The position numbers were made by a program, and so were the translations under genes. Below are positions 45,346-54,410 of a stretch of 64,000 nt of DNA, one piece after another; position 1 is the first letter of the stretch, and the number at the start of each line of letters is the position of its first letter. Under the pieces are notes generated by a model that was given only the letters and a program-made list of their open reading frames with translations, made no database searches and was not told the DNA's origin. This DNA comes from an uncultured Clostridia bacterium (GTDB lineage: Bacteria; Bacillota; Clostridia; TANB77; CAG-508). Location: contig CAKPGU010000006.1 in the NCBI GenBank assembly GCA_934155265.1, positions 1-64,000 of the forward strand, given 5' to 3'.

Positions 45346-46089
45346 ATGAAGGCATTAATAACAGGTGCATCTTCTGGTATAGGAAGAGATATTGCGAGAG
45401 AGCTAAGTAAAAAGGGATACGATTTAATATTGGTTGCAAGAGATATAGATAAATTGAATGAATTACAAAGTGAATTAAAAACAAATTCTGATGTAGTATG
45501 TATGGATGTATCTAAGGCAGAAAATTGTAAGGAATTGCATGATAAATATAATGATATAGATATACTTGTAAACAATGCGGGGTTTGGAGATTGTGGATAT
45601 TTCGACAAAACTGATATAGAAAAAGAATTGCAAATGATAAATACAAATATTGTAGGATATCATGTTTTAACTAAACTATATTTACAAGATATGAAAAAAA
45701 AGAACAGCGGAAAAATTTTAAATGTTGCATCAATTGCAGGATTTATGCCTGGTCCATTGATGGCTACATATTATTCAACAAAGGCTTATGTTGTTAGAAT
45801 TTCTGAAGCAATTAGAGAGGAATTAAGACGAGAAAAATCAAATGTGCAAATAAGCATTTTGTGTCCAGGTCCTGTTAATACAAATTTTAATAAAGTGGCA
45901 GATGTACAATTTGCATTAAAAGGTTTAAGCAGTGAATATGTTGCAAAATATGCAATAGAAAAATTGTTTAAAGGAAAGTTTTATATTGTTCCAGGATGGA
46001 AAATTAGATTGGCTAGATTTGGCGCTAAAATTGCTCCAAATAATCTTGTTGCTAAGATTTGTTATAATATGCAGAGAAGAAAAATATAA
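45346..46089 (+). CDS. Short-chain dehydrogenase/reductase (247 aa)
   Basis: The ATG at 45346 is 9 bases after AAAGGA; 247 residues. The Rossmann motif ITGASSGIGRDIAREL, the NAG motif DILVNNAGFGD and the catalytic Tyr-Lys YYSTKAYV are present, with a conserved Ser in LNVASIAGF. The C-terminal part (GLSSEYVAKYAIEKLFKGK) resembles the YqjQ/DltE-like group. Substrate unknown. Confidence 0.9.
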   Translation: MKALITGASSGIGRDIARELSKKGYDLILVARDIDKLNELQSELKTNSDVVCMDVSKAENCKELHDKYNDIDILVNNAGFGDCGYFDKTDIEKELQMINTNIVGYHVLTKLYLQDMKKKNSGKILNVASIAGFMPGPLMATYYSTKAYVVRISEAIREELRREKSNVQISILCPGPVNTNFNKVADVQFALKGLSSEYVAKYAIEKLFKGKFYIVPGWKIRLARFGAKIAPNNLVAKICYNMQRRKI

Positions 46090-46167
46090 AATATATAAAA
46101 AGAATTTATACTGTAAAAGGTATGAATTTTTTTTGTTTTAATATAATAAACATGAGGAGGAATATCA

Positions 46168-46761
46168 ATGATAAAAGTAAAAGAATTACCATATCCGTTA
46201 GATGCGTTAGAACCATATTATAATAAAGAAACTTTAGATATTCATTATAATATTTTATATAAAGGATATGTTGATAATACAAATAAAACACAAGAAAAAT
46301 TAGACAAAGCAAGAAAAACAGGAGAATTTGCAAATATAAAATGTTTAGAAAAAGATTTAAGCTTTTTTGGGTCTGGTGTAATATTACATGAGTTATTTTT
46401 TTACAATATGGGACCTGCAATTCCAACAAGTCCTAGTAATGAATTAATGGAGCAAATAATAAAAGATTTTGGAAGTTATGAGAAGTTCAAAGAGCAATTT
46501 ACAGAAAGTAGTAAAGTTGTAGAGGCATCAGGTTGGAATTTATTAGTATGGGTTCCTGATTTTTGCAAATTAGAAATTTTGCAATGTGAGAAACATCAAA
46601 ATTTAACTTTATGGGGATGCAAACCCTTACTTGTTTTAGATATGTGGGAACATTCATATTTTTTACAATACAAGACTAAAAGACCTGATTATATTAATGC
46701 ATTTTGGAATATAGTAAATTTGAATGAAGTGAATAAAAGGTTTAAAAAAATAGCCATTTAA
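46168..46761 (+). CDS. Fe/Mn superoxide dismutase family protein (197 aa)
   Basis: Starts after GAGGAGG. All four metal ligands are in place: H26 (LDIHYNIL), H74 (VILHELFFYN), D158 and H162 (LVLDMWEHSYFLQY). It removes superoxide. The sequence is divergent and lacks the usual Gln/His second-sphere motif pattern of SodA, like the sodA paralogues found in the spore coat of clostridia. Whether Fe or Mn is bound cannot be told. A terminator follows. Confidence 0.88.
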   Translation: MIKVKELPYPLDALEPYYNKETLDIHYNILYKGYVDNTNKTQEKLDKARKTGEFANIKCLEKDLSFFGSGVILHELFFYNMGPAIPTSPSNELMEQIIKDFGSYEKFKEQFTESSKVVEASGWNLLVWVPDFCKLEILQCEKHQNLTLWGCKPLLVLDMWEHSYFLQYKTKRPDYINAFWNIVNLNEVNKRFKKIAI

Positions 46762-46788
46762 CATTATTGTTGAATGGTTATTTTTTAT
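46750..46788 (+). terminator. Terminator after the SOD gene
   Basis: AATAGCCATTTAAC pairs with GTTGAATGGTTATT around ATTATT, then six T; it overlaps the last codons of the gene. Confidence 0.75.
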
Positions 46789-46833
46789 TAATTATTATAG
46801 GATAATAGTTTTGATTTATTTTTAACAAATTTA

Positions 46834-46862
46834 TTGACAAAAACATATAATAGTGTTAGTAT
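46834..46862 (+). promoter_or_regulatory. Promoter of the arsR-like gene
   Basis: TTGACA (46834-46839) and TAGTAT (46857-46862), spacer 17 bases, directly upstream of the operator at 46874. Confidence 0.6.
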
Positions 46863-46873
46863 GAAAATGTAAA

Positions 46874-46895
46874 CATATGAACAATTATTCATATG
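46874..46895. promoter_or_regulatory. ArsR/CzrA-type operator
   Basis: CATATGAA-CAATTA-TTCATATG is an 8-bp perfect inverted repeat with a 6-base centre, matching the ATATGAACA...TATTCATAT operators of ArsR/SmtB metal sensors. It lies just after the promoter, where a bound repressor blocks transcription. Confidence 0.8.
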
Positions 46896-46952
46896 ATAAC
46901 ATATAATAGAGAGATAAAATATAAATTTACATATAGAAAAGAAGGTGGAAGT

Positions 46953-47303
46953 ATGGAAGATGGAGCAATCGATATAGAAAAGGTAAATAAAATAAAAAAA
47001 GTAATGCCAAGCGATGATTTATTATTTGATATAGCAGAAGTTTTTAAAGTATTTGGAGATACAACAAGAATGAAGATAATAAGTGCATTACTAGAATCAG
47101 AATTATGTGTAGGAGATATATCAGAAATAACAAATTCAACGCAATCTGCAATATCTCATCAATTAAGAGTTTTAAAACAAGCGAAATTAGTTAAATTTAG
47201 AAAAGAGGGAAAAACAGTTTATTATTCTTTAGATGATGAACACATTTCAGAGATGTATGAATTAGCTAAAAAACACATAGAAGAAAGTTATGAACATAGA
47301 TAA
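46953..47303 (+). CDS. ArsR/SmtB-family metal-sensing repressor (116 aa)
   Basis: The ATG at 46953 follows GAAGGTGGAA; an in-frame ATG at 46893 lies in the operator and is rejected. The winged helix has VFGDTTRMKIISALLESELC, then NSTQSAISHQLRVLKQAKLV. C52 is in the CadC-type SELCVGD position, and the last helix has D95, H97, H108, E111, matching the D-x-H-x10-H-x2-(E/H) zinc site of CzrA. Metal binding releases the protein from its operator. It is cotranscribed, or nearly so, with the metal ATPase 100 bases downstream. Confidence 0.9.
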   Translation: MEDGAIDIEKVNKIKKVMPSDDLLFDIAEVFKVFGDTTRMKIISALLESELCVGDISEITNSTQSAISHQLRVLKQAKLVKFRKEGKTVYYSLDDEHISEMYELAKKHIEESYEHR

Positions 47304-47310
47304 GGCAAAT

Positions 47311-47377
47311 GTAAAAAATGTACCCGGTCCCAAATTTAAAAAATTAAAATAGTAAAAAATGTACCCGGTCCAAAATT
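47311..47377. repeat. GTACCCGGTCC elements, copies 2 and 3
   Basis: Two direct copies of GTAAAAAATGTACCCGGTCC: 47311-47337 (followed by CAAATTT) and 47352-47377 (followed by AAAATT). They lie between arsR-like and the ATPase gene. The same element occurs at 23764. Confidence 0.85.
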
Positions 47378-47402
47378 CACATTTTAGGAAGGAATGATGA
47401 AT

Positions 47403-49499
47403 ATGAAAAGATATGAATTTATATTAAAAGATTTAGATTGTGCAGCATGTGCAAATGAAATACAAGAAAAATTAGCGAAGAATCCCAAATTACACAATGT
47501 AAATGTTAATTTTGCAAAACTAAAATTAACATATGAAACTGATGAGGTATCTGTTGAAGAAGTAAGAAAGGCTGTATTAGAACAAGAGCCAGATGTTGAA
47601 ATGATAGATGCTTCTTTAGAAAATTCAGAACAAAAGGAAGAAAAATCGACTATGATGAGCCAAATTGGTAGATTAGTTATAGGAATTGCAATTGCATTTA
47701 TAGGAATGTACGCAAAATTACCAGCAACTATTTCTACGGTTTTAATTATAGTTGGTTATGCTATTTTGTTATATAGAACAGCTAAAAATGCTATAAAAAT
47801 GCTTTTTAAAAGTAAAAAGATAAACGAGAATTTCTTGATAACAATTTCATGTATTGGTGCTTATTTAGTTGGAGAACATCTAGAGGGATTAATGGTTATA
47901 ATTTTATATGAAATTGGAAAAATACTAGAAGAAAAATCAATTAATAAGAGTAGAAAATCAATAAAAGATTTAATGAATATTAAACCTGAATATGCAAATT
48001 TAAAAATTGAAAATGATATAAAGCAAGTTTCACCAGAAGAAGTAAAAATTGGAGATATTATATTAGTTAAAGAAGGAGAGAAAGTTCCACTAGATGGAAT
48101 TGTTACAAAAGGTAATGCAGATTTAAATACAGCTTCATTAACAGGTGAAAGCAAATTATCACAAGTTAAAGAAGGAAAAAATGTACTTTCTGGAAGTATT
48201 GTTGTAGATGGAATGATAGAAGTAAAAGTAACAGAAAAATACGAAAATTCAACAGTTAGCAGAATTTTAGACTTGGTAGAAAATGCAACTGACAAAAAAG
48301 CTAAGACAGAAACATTTGTAAATAAGGCATCTTCAATTTATACACCAATAGTTATTGGATTAGCAGCAATTGTAGCAATATTTTTACCATTATTTACAAA
48401 GATACCTTATGTTGGAAACAATGGAAGTATTTATAGAGCATTAATATTTTTAGTAATTTCATGTCCATGTTCAATTGCAATATCAGTACCGCTTAGCTAT
48501 TTTTCAGGAATAGGAAAATCTTCAAAAGAGGGTATACTAATAAAGGGAAGTGACTATATAGATGCAATTAAAGATATAAAACAAATAGTATTTGATAAAA
48601 CTGGAACACTTACAAAAGGTGAATTTGAAATACAAAAAATAGAGGTACTAAGTAATTACAATGAACAAGAAGTATTAAAATATGCAGCAATGGGAGAAAG
48701 ATTTTCAAATCACCCAATTGCAAAATCAATAATAAAAGCTAATAAAGTTGACGTTGACAATGTAGAGGTTCAAGATTTCAAGGAAATTGCAGGAAAAGGA
48801 TTAAGCTATCAATATGATGGAAAAATTATATTAGTTGGAAATTCAACATTAGTAAATGACGAAAATAAAGTTGATGATAAAGATGATACAACAAGAATTT
48901 ATGTGAAAGTTGGAGATGAACTTGCGGGAATAATTTATTTAGGAGATACAATTAAAGATGGGGCTAAAGAAGCAATTAAAAAATTAAACTCACAAGGAAT
49001 AAGAACAAGTATGTTCACAGGAGATAATCATAAAAATGCTGAAAAAATTGGAAAAGAATTAGGAATTCAAAATATAAAATCAGAAATGTTACCACAAGAT
49101 AAGTATAATGAATTAGAAAAAATAATTAGTGCAAATACAAAAAATGATGGAAATTCAACAAATAGAAAGATTGCATTTGTAGGAGATGGAATAAATGATT
49201 CACCAGTTTTAGCAAGAGCAGATGTTGGAATATCAATGGGTGGAGTTGGTTCAGAATCAGCAATAGAGGCATCAGATATTGTAATAATGACAGATGATGT
49301 TTCAAAAATTATAGATGCAATAAATATTTCTAAAAAAACATGTGGAATAATAAAACAAAACTTAATATTCTCAGTGGGGGTTAAGGTATTAATATTATTA
49401 TTAAGTGTTTTAGGTATTAGTGGAATGTGGCAAGCAGTTTTTGCAGATGTTGGTGTTACAATTTTGACAATATTTAATACACTTAGAATTCTTAAATAA
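47403..49499 (+). CDS. Heavy-metal P-type ATPase (Zn/Cd/Co type)
   Basis: I chose the ATG at 47403, 9 bases after AGGAAGGA; 698 residues. It has an N-terminal HMA domain (LDCAACAN, C13 and C16), membrane helices with the CPC site SCPCSIAIS (C354, C356), phosphorylation motif FDKTGTLTKG (D398), the HP motif FSNHPIAKS and the hinge FVGDGINDSPVLARADVGIS. It exports divalent soft metals. The regulator upstream and its metal site fit Zn, Cd or Co. The single CxxC-type HMA and CPC favour Zn/Cd over Cu. Confidence 0.9.
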   Translation: MKRYEFILKDLDCAACANEIQEKLAKNPKLHNVNVNFAKLKLTYETDEVSVEEVRKAVLEQEPDVEMIDASLENSEQKEEKSTMMSQIGRLVIGIAIAFIGMYAKLPATISTVLIIVGYAILLYRTAKNAIKMLFKSKKINENFLITISCIGAYLVGEHLEGLMVIILYEIGKILEEKSINKSRKSIKDLMNIKPEYANLKIENDIKQVSPEEVKIGDIILVKEGEKVPLDGIVTKGNADLNTASLTGESKLSQVKEGKNVLSGSIVVDGMIEVKVTEKYENSTVSRILDLVENATDKKAKTETFVNKASSIYTPIVIGLAAIVAIFLPLFTKIPYVGNNGSIYRALIFLVISCPCSIAISVPLSYFSGIGKSSKEGILIKGSDYIDAIKDIKQIVFDKTGTLTKGEFEIQKIEVLSNYNEQEVLKYAAMGERFSNHPIAKSIIKANKVDVDNVEVQDFKEIAGKGLSYQYDGKIILVGNSTLVNDENKVDDKDDTTRIYVKVGDELAGIIYLGDTIKDGAKEAIKKLNSQGIRTSMFTGDNHKNAEKIGKELGIQNIKSEMLPQDKYNELEKIISANTKNDGNSTNRKIAFVGDGINDSPVLARADVGISMGGVGSESAIEASDIVIMTDDVSKIIDAINISKKTCGIIKQNLIFSVGVKVLILLLSVLGISGMWQAVFADVGVTILTIFNTLRILK

Positions 49500-49566
49500 T
49501 TAAATTGTTGATATTTTAAAAATTTTCTGCTAAAATAGTAACATAAATATAAAGGAGACGGAAAAG

Positions 49567-50082
49567 ATGCAGGAAAATGATATAAATATAGATATAGAAG
49601 AAATAATAATGAAAATACATATACCAAGATGGAATGAACTACCTGAAATTGACTTATACTTAGATCAAGTAGTAAATTATTTAGAAAAATATTTATCACA
49701 ATATTCAACAAACAAAGAAGACAAAATAATAACCAAAACGATGATAAATAACTATGTAAAACAAGGAATAATGCCTGCACCTGAAAAAAAGAAATATAGC
49801 AGGTCACATATTGCATACTTAATGGTAATATGTATATTAAAACAAGTATATAGTATAAGTGATATAGGAAAATTAATATCATTAACAATACAATATTTTG
49901 AACTAAGTAAAGCATATAACAGATTTTGTGCAAATTTTGAAATATCAGTAAAAAATGCATTTTCAAGAAAACAGTTTCCAAAGGTTGAGAAAATGACAGA
50001 AGAACAATATCTTTTAAAAAATGTTGTTCAATCTGTTGCAGATAAATTATATGTTGAAATGAAATTTTTAAATAAAGAATAG
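49567..50082 (+). CDS. DUF1836 protein (171 aa)
   Basis: Starts after AAAGGAGACGG. The DUF1836 segment is clear: IHIPRWNELPEIDLYLDQVV, then ITKTMINNYVKQGIMPAPEK followed by KKYSRSHIAYLMVICILKQV. It looks like a MerR-type winged helix in which a short second motif (KQGIMPAP) acts as recognition region; DNA binding is inferred. It is followed by repeat elements. Confidence 0.85.
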   Translation: MQENDINIDIEEIIMKIHIPRWNELPEIDLYLDQVVNYLEKYLSQYSTNKEDKIITKTMINNYVKQGIMPAPEKKKYSRSHIAYLMVICILKQVYSISDIGKLISLTIQYFELSKAYNRFCANFEISVKNAFSRKQFPKVEKMTEEQYLLKNVVQSVADKLYVEMKFLNKE

Positions 50083-50083
50083 G

Positions 50084-50165
50084 AAAGGGTGTCCCCGTTG
50101 GTAAGAATTTTTACCAGTGGGGACACTCATTTTTGGTAAAAAAAATTACCAGAAGGGACACCCTT
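50084..50165. repeat. GGGGACACCC repeat cluster, first part
   Basis: Contains AAGGGTGTCCCCGTTGGTAA, TTACCAGTGGGGACACTCAT, TTTGGTAA and TTACCAGAAGGGACACCC: three half-sites in alternating orientation, able to form nested hairpins. Confidence 0.85.
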
Positions 50166-50202
50166 ATAAAGAAAGAAGATGATTTATTATAAAGAATATT
50201 AC

Positions 50203-50260
50203 AAAGGGTGTCCCCAGTGGTAAAAAAAATTACCATTTATGGGTGTCCCTACTGGTAACT
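50203..50260. repeat. GGGGACACCC repeat cluster, second part
   Basis: AAAGGGTGTCCCCAGTGGTAA, then TTACCATTTATGGGTGTCCC and TACTGGTAAC. It carries both the GGGG and the TAGGG variants, so it links the REP family of the RAYT locus with the palindrome at 736. The remaining 98 bases before the next ATG are AT-rich with no clear feature. Confidence 0.85.
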
Positions 50261-50358
50261 ATTTGTAAATTGATAAATTAAAAAAAGTCACTTACTTGTC
50301 ACTTTAGTCATGATACAATCTAATTACAAAATACATAAAGAAAGGAAAAAAATAAATT

Positions 50359-51031
50359 ATGGAAATATTAAGAGTTGAAAACCTAAGTAAAATTTATGGA
50401 GAAGGAATTACAAAAGTAACAGCATTAGATAATGTATCATTTACAGTAAATAAAGGAGAGTTTGTAGCAATCGTTGGAGCATCACGGAAGTGGAAAGTCT
50501 ACACTTTTACATTTAATCGGTGGTGTTGATAGGCCTACAAGTGGAAAAGTTTTTATTGATGGAAAAGACATATACAAATTCAATGATGATGAACTTGCAA
50601 TTTTTAGAAGAAGGCAAGTTGGGTTAATTTATCAATTTTATAATTTAATTCCTATATTAAATGTTGAAGAAAATATTACTTTACCATTAAACTTAGATAA
50701 TAGAGATGTTAATCAAAATAAATTAGATGAGCTGATTAAAGTTTTAGGATTAGAAAACAGAAGAAATCATTTACCAAATGAATTATCAGGTGGGCAACAA
50801 CAAAGAACTTCTATTGGTAGGGCGATGATAACTAATCCTGCAATTATTTTAGCAGATGAACCAACAGGAAATTTGGACTCAAAGTCAAGCGATGAAATTG
50901 TTGACTTGTTAAAAAAATCTAATAGAGATTATAAACAAACAATAATTATGATTACACATAATATGGAAATTGCTAAAATAGCAGATAGAATTATAAAAAT
51001 TGAAGATGGAAAAATTGTTAAGGAGGTGTAG
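50359..51031 (+). pseudogene. ABC transporter ATPase, frameshifted in Walker A
   Basis: The ATG at 50359 opens MEILRVENLSKIYGEGITKV; an extra C at 50485 shifts the frame inside the P-loop and stops it soon after. Without that base the gene encodes 223 residues with Walker A GASGSGKST, signature LSGGQQQRTSIGRAMI, Walker B IILADEPTGNLDSK and H-loop MITHNM, a MacB/LolD-type ATPase. Its stop is 2 bases before the permease ATG. Given the intact remainder and operon, a sequence error is as likely as real inactivation. Confidence 0.85.
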
Positions 51032-51033
51032 AA

Positions 51034-53646
51034 ATGAATATTCTTAACAAGATATCTATTAGAAATTTAAAATTAAATAAAAAAAGAACTATTAGTACTA
51101 TTATAGGTATAATATTGTCGACTGCTTTAATTTGTGCTGTTGCAACTATGGCTACAAGCTTTCAGCATACATTGGTACAAAATGATATAAATAAATCTGG
51201 ATATTATCATTTGAAGCTTTATAATGTTACTGATGAAAATATTAAAACTCTAAAAAATAATAGAGATATAAAAGATATTTTTACTATAAAAGAGGTTGGA
51301 TATGGAAAATTAGAGAATGGAAAAAATGAAGATAAACCTTATTTAAAACTATATTCAATGGATAACAAAATATTTAATGAATTAAAATTTAAGTTGACAG
51401 AAGGAAGATTTCCAAACAACAATAATGAGATTGTTATTAGTAGGCATATTGCAAGTAATGGAAAGGTAAATTATAAAGTTGGAGATAAAATAAAAATTGA
51501 TATTGGTACAAGAAAGACTTTGGATGGGTATACATTAGATAATAGTAATCCATATAATCAGGAAGGCGAACAATTAACTGATGCTAAAAAATATGAATTT
51601 ACTATAACAGGAATTATTGAAAGACCAAATTATTCTTTTGAAATTTATAGTGATCCAGGATATACAATAATTTCTACTAATATAAATGATGGAACAGAAG
51701 ATGCATTTATATCTTTAAAAAATCCAAAAGAATATAAAACATCAATAGCAAATATTTTAGGTGCTTCTAATTATAATGATTTATTTAAAGATACTGAAAT
51801 CACAGATAACACGGAGAATGCAAGCACTACACAGAATTCAGCACCAAAATTAAATTACGAAAAATTTGATGTAAATGAAGATCTTTTAAGATGGGAAGTT
51901 TTAGCAATTAGTGATGACACAATTATAATGTTATATCAAGTTGTTGGTGTTGTAATATTTATAATAATGCTTACAAGTATATTTTGCATAAGAAATTCAT
52001 TTGCAATAGCAATTACAGAAAAAATGAAAATGTATGGAATGCTTGCAAGTGTAGGAACAACAAGAAAACAAATAAAAAGAAATGTAATTTCAGAAACATT
52101 AATATTAGGATTAATAGGAATACCTTTAGGAATATTATCAGGTATATTGGCAGTAATCATTCTAATAAAAATTGTTAATGTAATTGCAGGAGAGCTCTTG
52201 TTTGGTAATGTTGATGGAATTATGCTTAAAGTATCGATATATCCTGTAATATTATCTGCTGTAATTGGAATAATTACTATATATTTATCAGCATTATCAT
52301 CAGCAAAAAAAGCAAGCAAAGTAAGTCCTATAGATTTATTAAAAAATCCAAATGAAGTAAAACTAAAATCTAAAAAGTTAAAAGTGCCATTTTTGATTTC
52401 TAAAATATTTGGAACTGGTGGAGTATTGGCATATAAGAACTTAAAAAGAAGTAAGAAAAAATATAGAACAACTGTAGTATCACTAGCAGTAAGTATATTT
52501 GTATTTATTGCTATGAGCAGTTTTATTGCAAATATGTTTGATGTTACTGGTAATTATTATAAAGATTATGATTATAATATCAGTATAGGGTGTGGCGGAA
52601 GAACGCAAGAAGAAATAGATAAAATTTCAAAATTAAAATATATAGATGAATCTTATTGGCTATATGAATGTGAACAATATTTAAAGATTAATGACTTAAG
52701 CAAAATAAATAATGTAGAAGGAATCCAATTAGAAGAAGATGAATACTATGATGAAAATCTAGTAGAATATGTTCCAACAGGAGAAGGAAAAGTATCAAAA
52801 TTACAAATTTTAGCTTTAGATAATAATTCTTGGAACAAATATATGAAAAAAATCGGAACAAATGGTGAAAAATTAAAAGATAAGGGAGTTTTATGTGATG
52901 ATTATTTATATTATGAAAAATCAGGAAAAGGAATAAATCAAAGAATTTATAAATATTCAATAGGAGATACGATTACAGGAAAATTAGATAATAAAGAAAC
53001 AAGTTTTAAAGTTGGGGCTATAACTGATATAAGACCTTATGGAATTGAGAAATCATATTATGATGGAGGGTATTTAATTGTTAATTTAGATTATTATAAA
53101 GATATGAACTTTAAACTAAGGTATATATCAATACAATCTAGTAATCCAGATGGATTTGTGGATGAATTAAAATCAATCAATATTGATAACGGATATTTTA
53201 ATATATCAGAACAAGTAAAAGAGGAAAAATCAATGGTTTTAATAATTAAAATATTCTTATATGGATTTATAACTGTTATTACATTAATTGGAGTAACAAA
53301 TATATTTAATACAATTACATCTAATATGGAATTAAGACAAAAAGAATTTGCAATGTTAAAAAGTATTGGCATGACAAAAAGAGAATTTAATAGAATGATT
53401 AATCTTGAAACAATATTTTATTCAACAAAAGCATTGATATATGGAATTGCACTTGGAATGATTGGAACATTTGCATTATATAAAGCATTTTCTGTAAAAT
53501 TTGAAAGTGATATGTATATACCTGTAAAACCTATTTTAATTTCAGTTATTGCTGTATTTATATTAGTATTTATAATAATGAAATATTCAATTGCAAAGAT
53601 AAATAAACAAAATACAATAGAAACAATAAGAAATGAAAATATTTAA
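51034..53646 (+). CDS. FtsX-like ABC transporter permease (870 aa)
   Basis: Starts after AAGGAGGTG. One N-terminal membrane helix, a large extracytoplasmic domain (about residues 45-290), an FtsX domain with three helices (about 300-430, with SAKKASKVSPIDLLKN), a linker to a fourth helix (about 480), a second extracytoplasmic domain and a second FtsX domain (about 740-860, with RQKEFAMLKSIGMTKREFNR). This is the double-FtsX layout of ABC systems that export peptides or resist antimicrobial peptides. It works with the ATPase upstream and is followed by a two-component system. Confidence 0.9.
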   Translation: MNILNKISIRNLKLNKKRTISTIIGIILSTALICAVATMATSFQHTLVQNDINKSGYYHLKLYNVTDENIKTLKNNRDIKDIFTIKEVGYGKLENGKNEDKPYLKLYSMDNKIFNELKFKLTEGRFPNNNNEIVISRHIASNGKVNYKVGDKIKIDIGTRKTLDGYTLDNSNPYNQEGEQLTDAKKYEFTITGIIERPNYSFEIYSDPGYTIISTNINDGTEDAFISLKNPKEYKTSIANILGASNYNDLFKDTEITDNTENASTTQNSAPKLNYEKFDVNEDLLRWEVLAISDDTIIMLYQVVGVVIFIIMLTSIFCIRNSFAIAITEKMKMYGMLASVGTTRKQIKRNVISETLILGLIGIPLGILSGILAVIILIKIVNVIAGELLFGNVDGIMLKVSIYPVILSAVIGIITIYLSALSSAKKASKVSPIDLLKNPNEVKLKSKKLKVPFLISKIFGTGGVLAYKNLKRSKKKYRTTVVSLAVSIFVFIAMSSFIANMFDVTGNYYKDYDYNISIGCGGRTQEEIDKISKLKYIDESYWLYECEQYLKINDLSKINNVEGIQLEEDEYYDENLVEYVPTGEGKVSKLQILALDNNSWNKYMKKIGTNGEKLKDKGVLCDDYLYYEKSGKGINQRIYKYSIGDTITGKLDNKETSFKVGAITDIRPYGIEKSYYDGGYLIVNLDYYKDMNFKLRYISIQSSNPDGFVDELKSINIDNGYFNISEQVKEEKSMVLIIKIFLYGFITVITLIGVTNIFNTITSNMELRQKEFAMLKSIGMTKREFNRMINLETIFYSTKALIYGIALGMIGTFALYKAFSVKFESDMYIPVKPILISVIAVFILVFIIMKYSIAKINKQNTIETIRNENI

Positions 53647-53648
53647 AA

Positions 53649-53669
53649 AAGGGACTATAAAAGTCCCTT
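53649..53669 (+). terminator. Terminator after the permease gene
   Basis: AAGGGACT / AGTCCCTT around ATAAA, followed by AATTTATT. Confidence 0.65.
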
Positions 53670-53756
53670 AATTTATTATATAATAAATTAAAAATATAAT
53701 CTTAGACTGCACTAATTTTTATTCTAAATTGAGCATGGGGAAGGAGTAATAAAACG

Positions 53757-54410
53757 ATGGAAATTTTATTAGTGGAAGATAATGAAATACTTGCAAAAGG
53801 AATAATTTATTCTTTAGAACAAGAAAAATTTAAAGTAATACACAAAACAAATGTAAAAGAAACAATAAAATTTTTACAAAATGAAAAGCCTAAATTAGTA
53901 ATTCTTGATATATCTCTTCCAGATGGAAGCGGATTTGATTTATATGAAAAAAATATAAAAGACAAAAATATACCAACAATATTTTTAACAGCAAAAGATG
54001 ATGAAGATGATATAGTAAAAGGCTTAGAAGTGGGAGCAGAGGATTATATCACAAAACCATTTTCAATAAGAGAATTAATAGCAAGGATTAATAAAATACT
54101 TCTTAGAAATAAAAAGAATTCAATAATAAAAGTAAAAGACATCGAATTTGATATAGATAAAATGGTAGTATATAAAGAAGGAAAAGAAATCAATTTAACA
54201 AGTTTAGAATTAAAAATATTAAATTTACTATTTATGAATTTAAATAAAGTAGTTACAAGAAATTATATTATAGAAAAAATATGGGAATGGACTGGAAATG
54301 ATGTAAATGACAATACTGTAACTGTATACTTAAAAAGAATAAGGGAAAAACTTGTAACAGATATAATAATTACAATCAAAGGAATAGGGTATAGAATTGA
54401 TGAAAAATAA
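53757..54410 (+). CDS. OmpR-family response regulator (217 aa)
   Basis: The receiver domain has LVEDNE (acidic pocket), D51 in LVILDISLPDGSGF, FLTAKDD and DYITKPFSIREL; a winged-helix output domain follows (EINLTSLELKILNLLFMNLN; DNTVTVYLKRIREKL). It overlaps the kinase gene by 11 bases. It probably controls the ABC/FtsX transporter next to it. Confidence 0.93.
   Translation: MEILLVEDNEILAKGIIYSLEQEKFKVIHKTNVKETIKFLQNEKPKLVILDISLPDGSGFDLYEKNIKDKNIPTIFLTAKDDEDDIVKGLEVGAEDYITKPFSIRELIARINKILLRNKKNSIIKVKDIEFDIDKMVVYKEGKEINLTSLELKILNLLFMNLNKVVTRNYIIEKIWEWTGNDVNDNTVTVYLKRIREKLVTDIIITIKGIGYRIDEK

Noticed and set aside
46893..46952. Upstream start of the ArsR-like protein at 46893
   Set aside because: That ATG lies inside the palindromic operator and has no ribosome site; the ATG at 46953 gives the family's usual start.
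47861..48295. Long minus-strand frames inside the metal ATPase and other genes
   Set aside because: They have no ribosome sites or family motifs and follow from the codon bias of the plus-strand genes.
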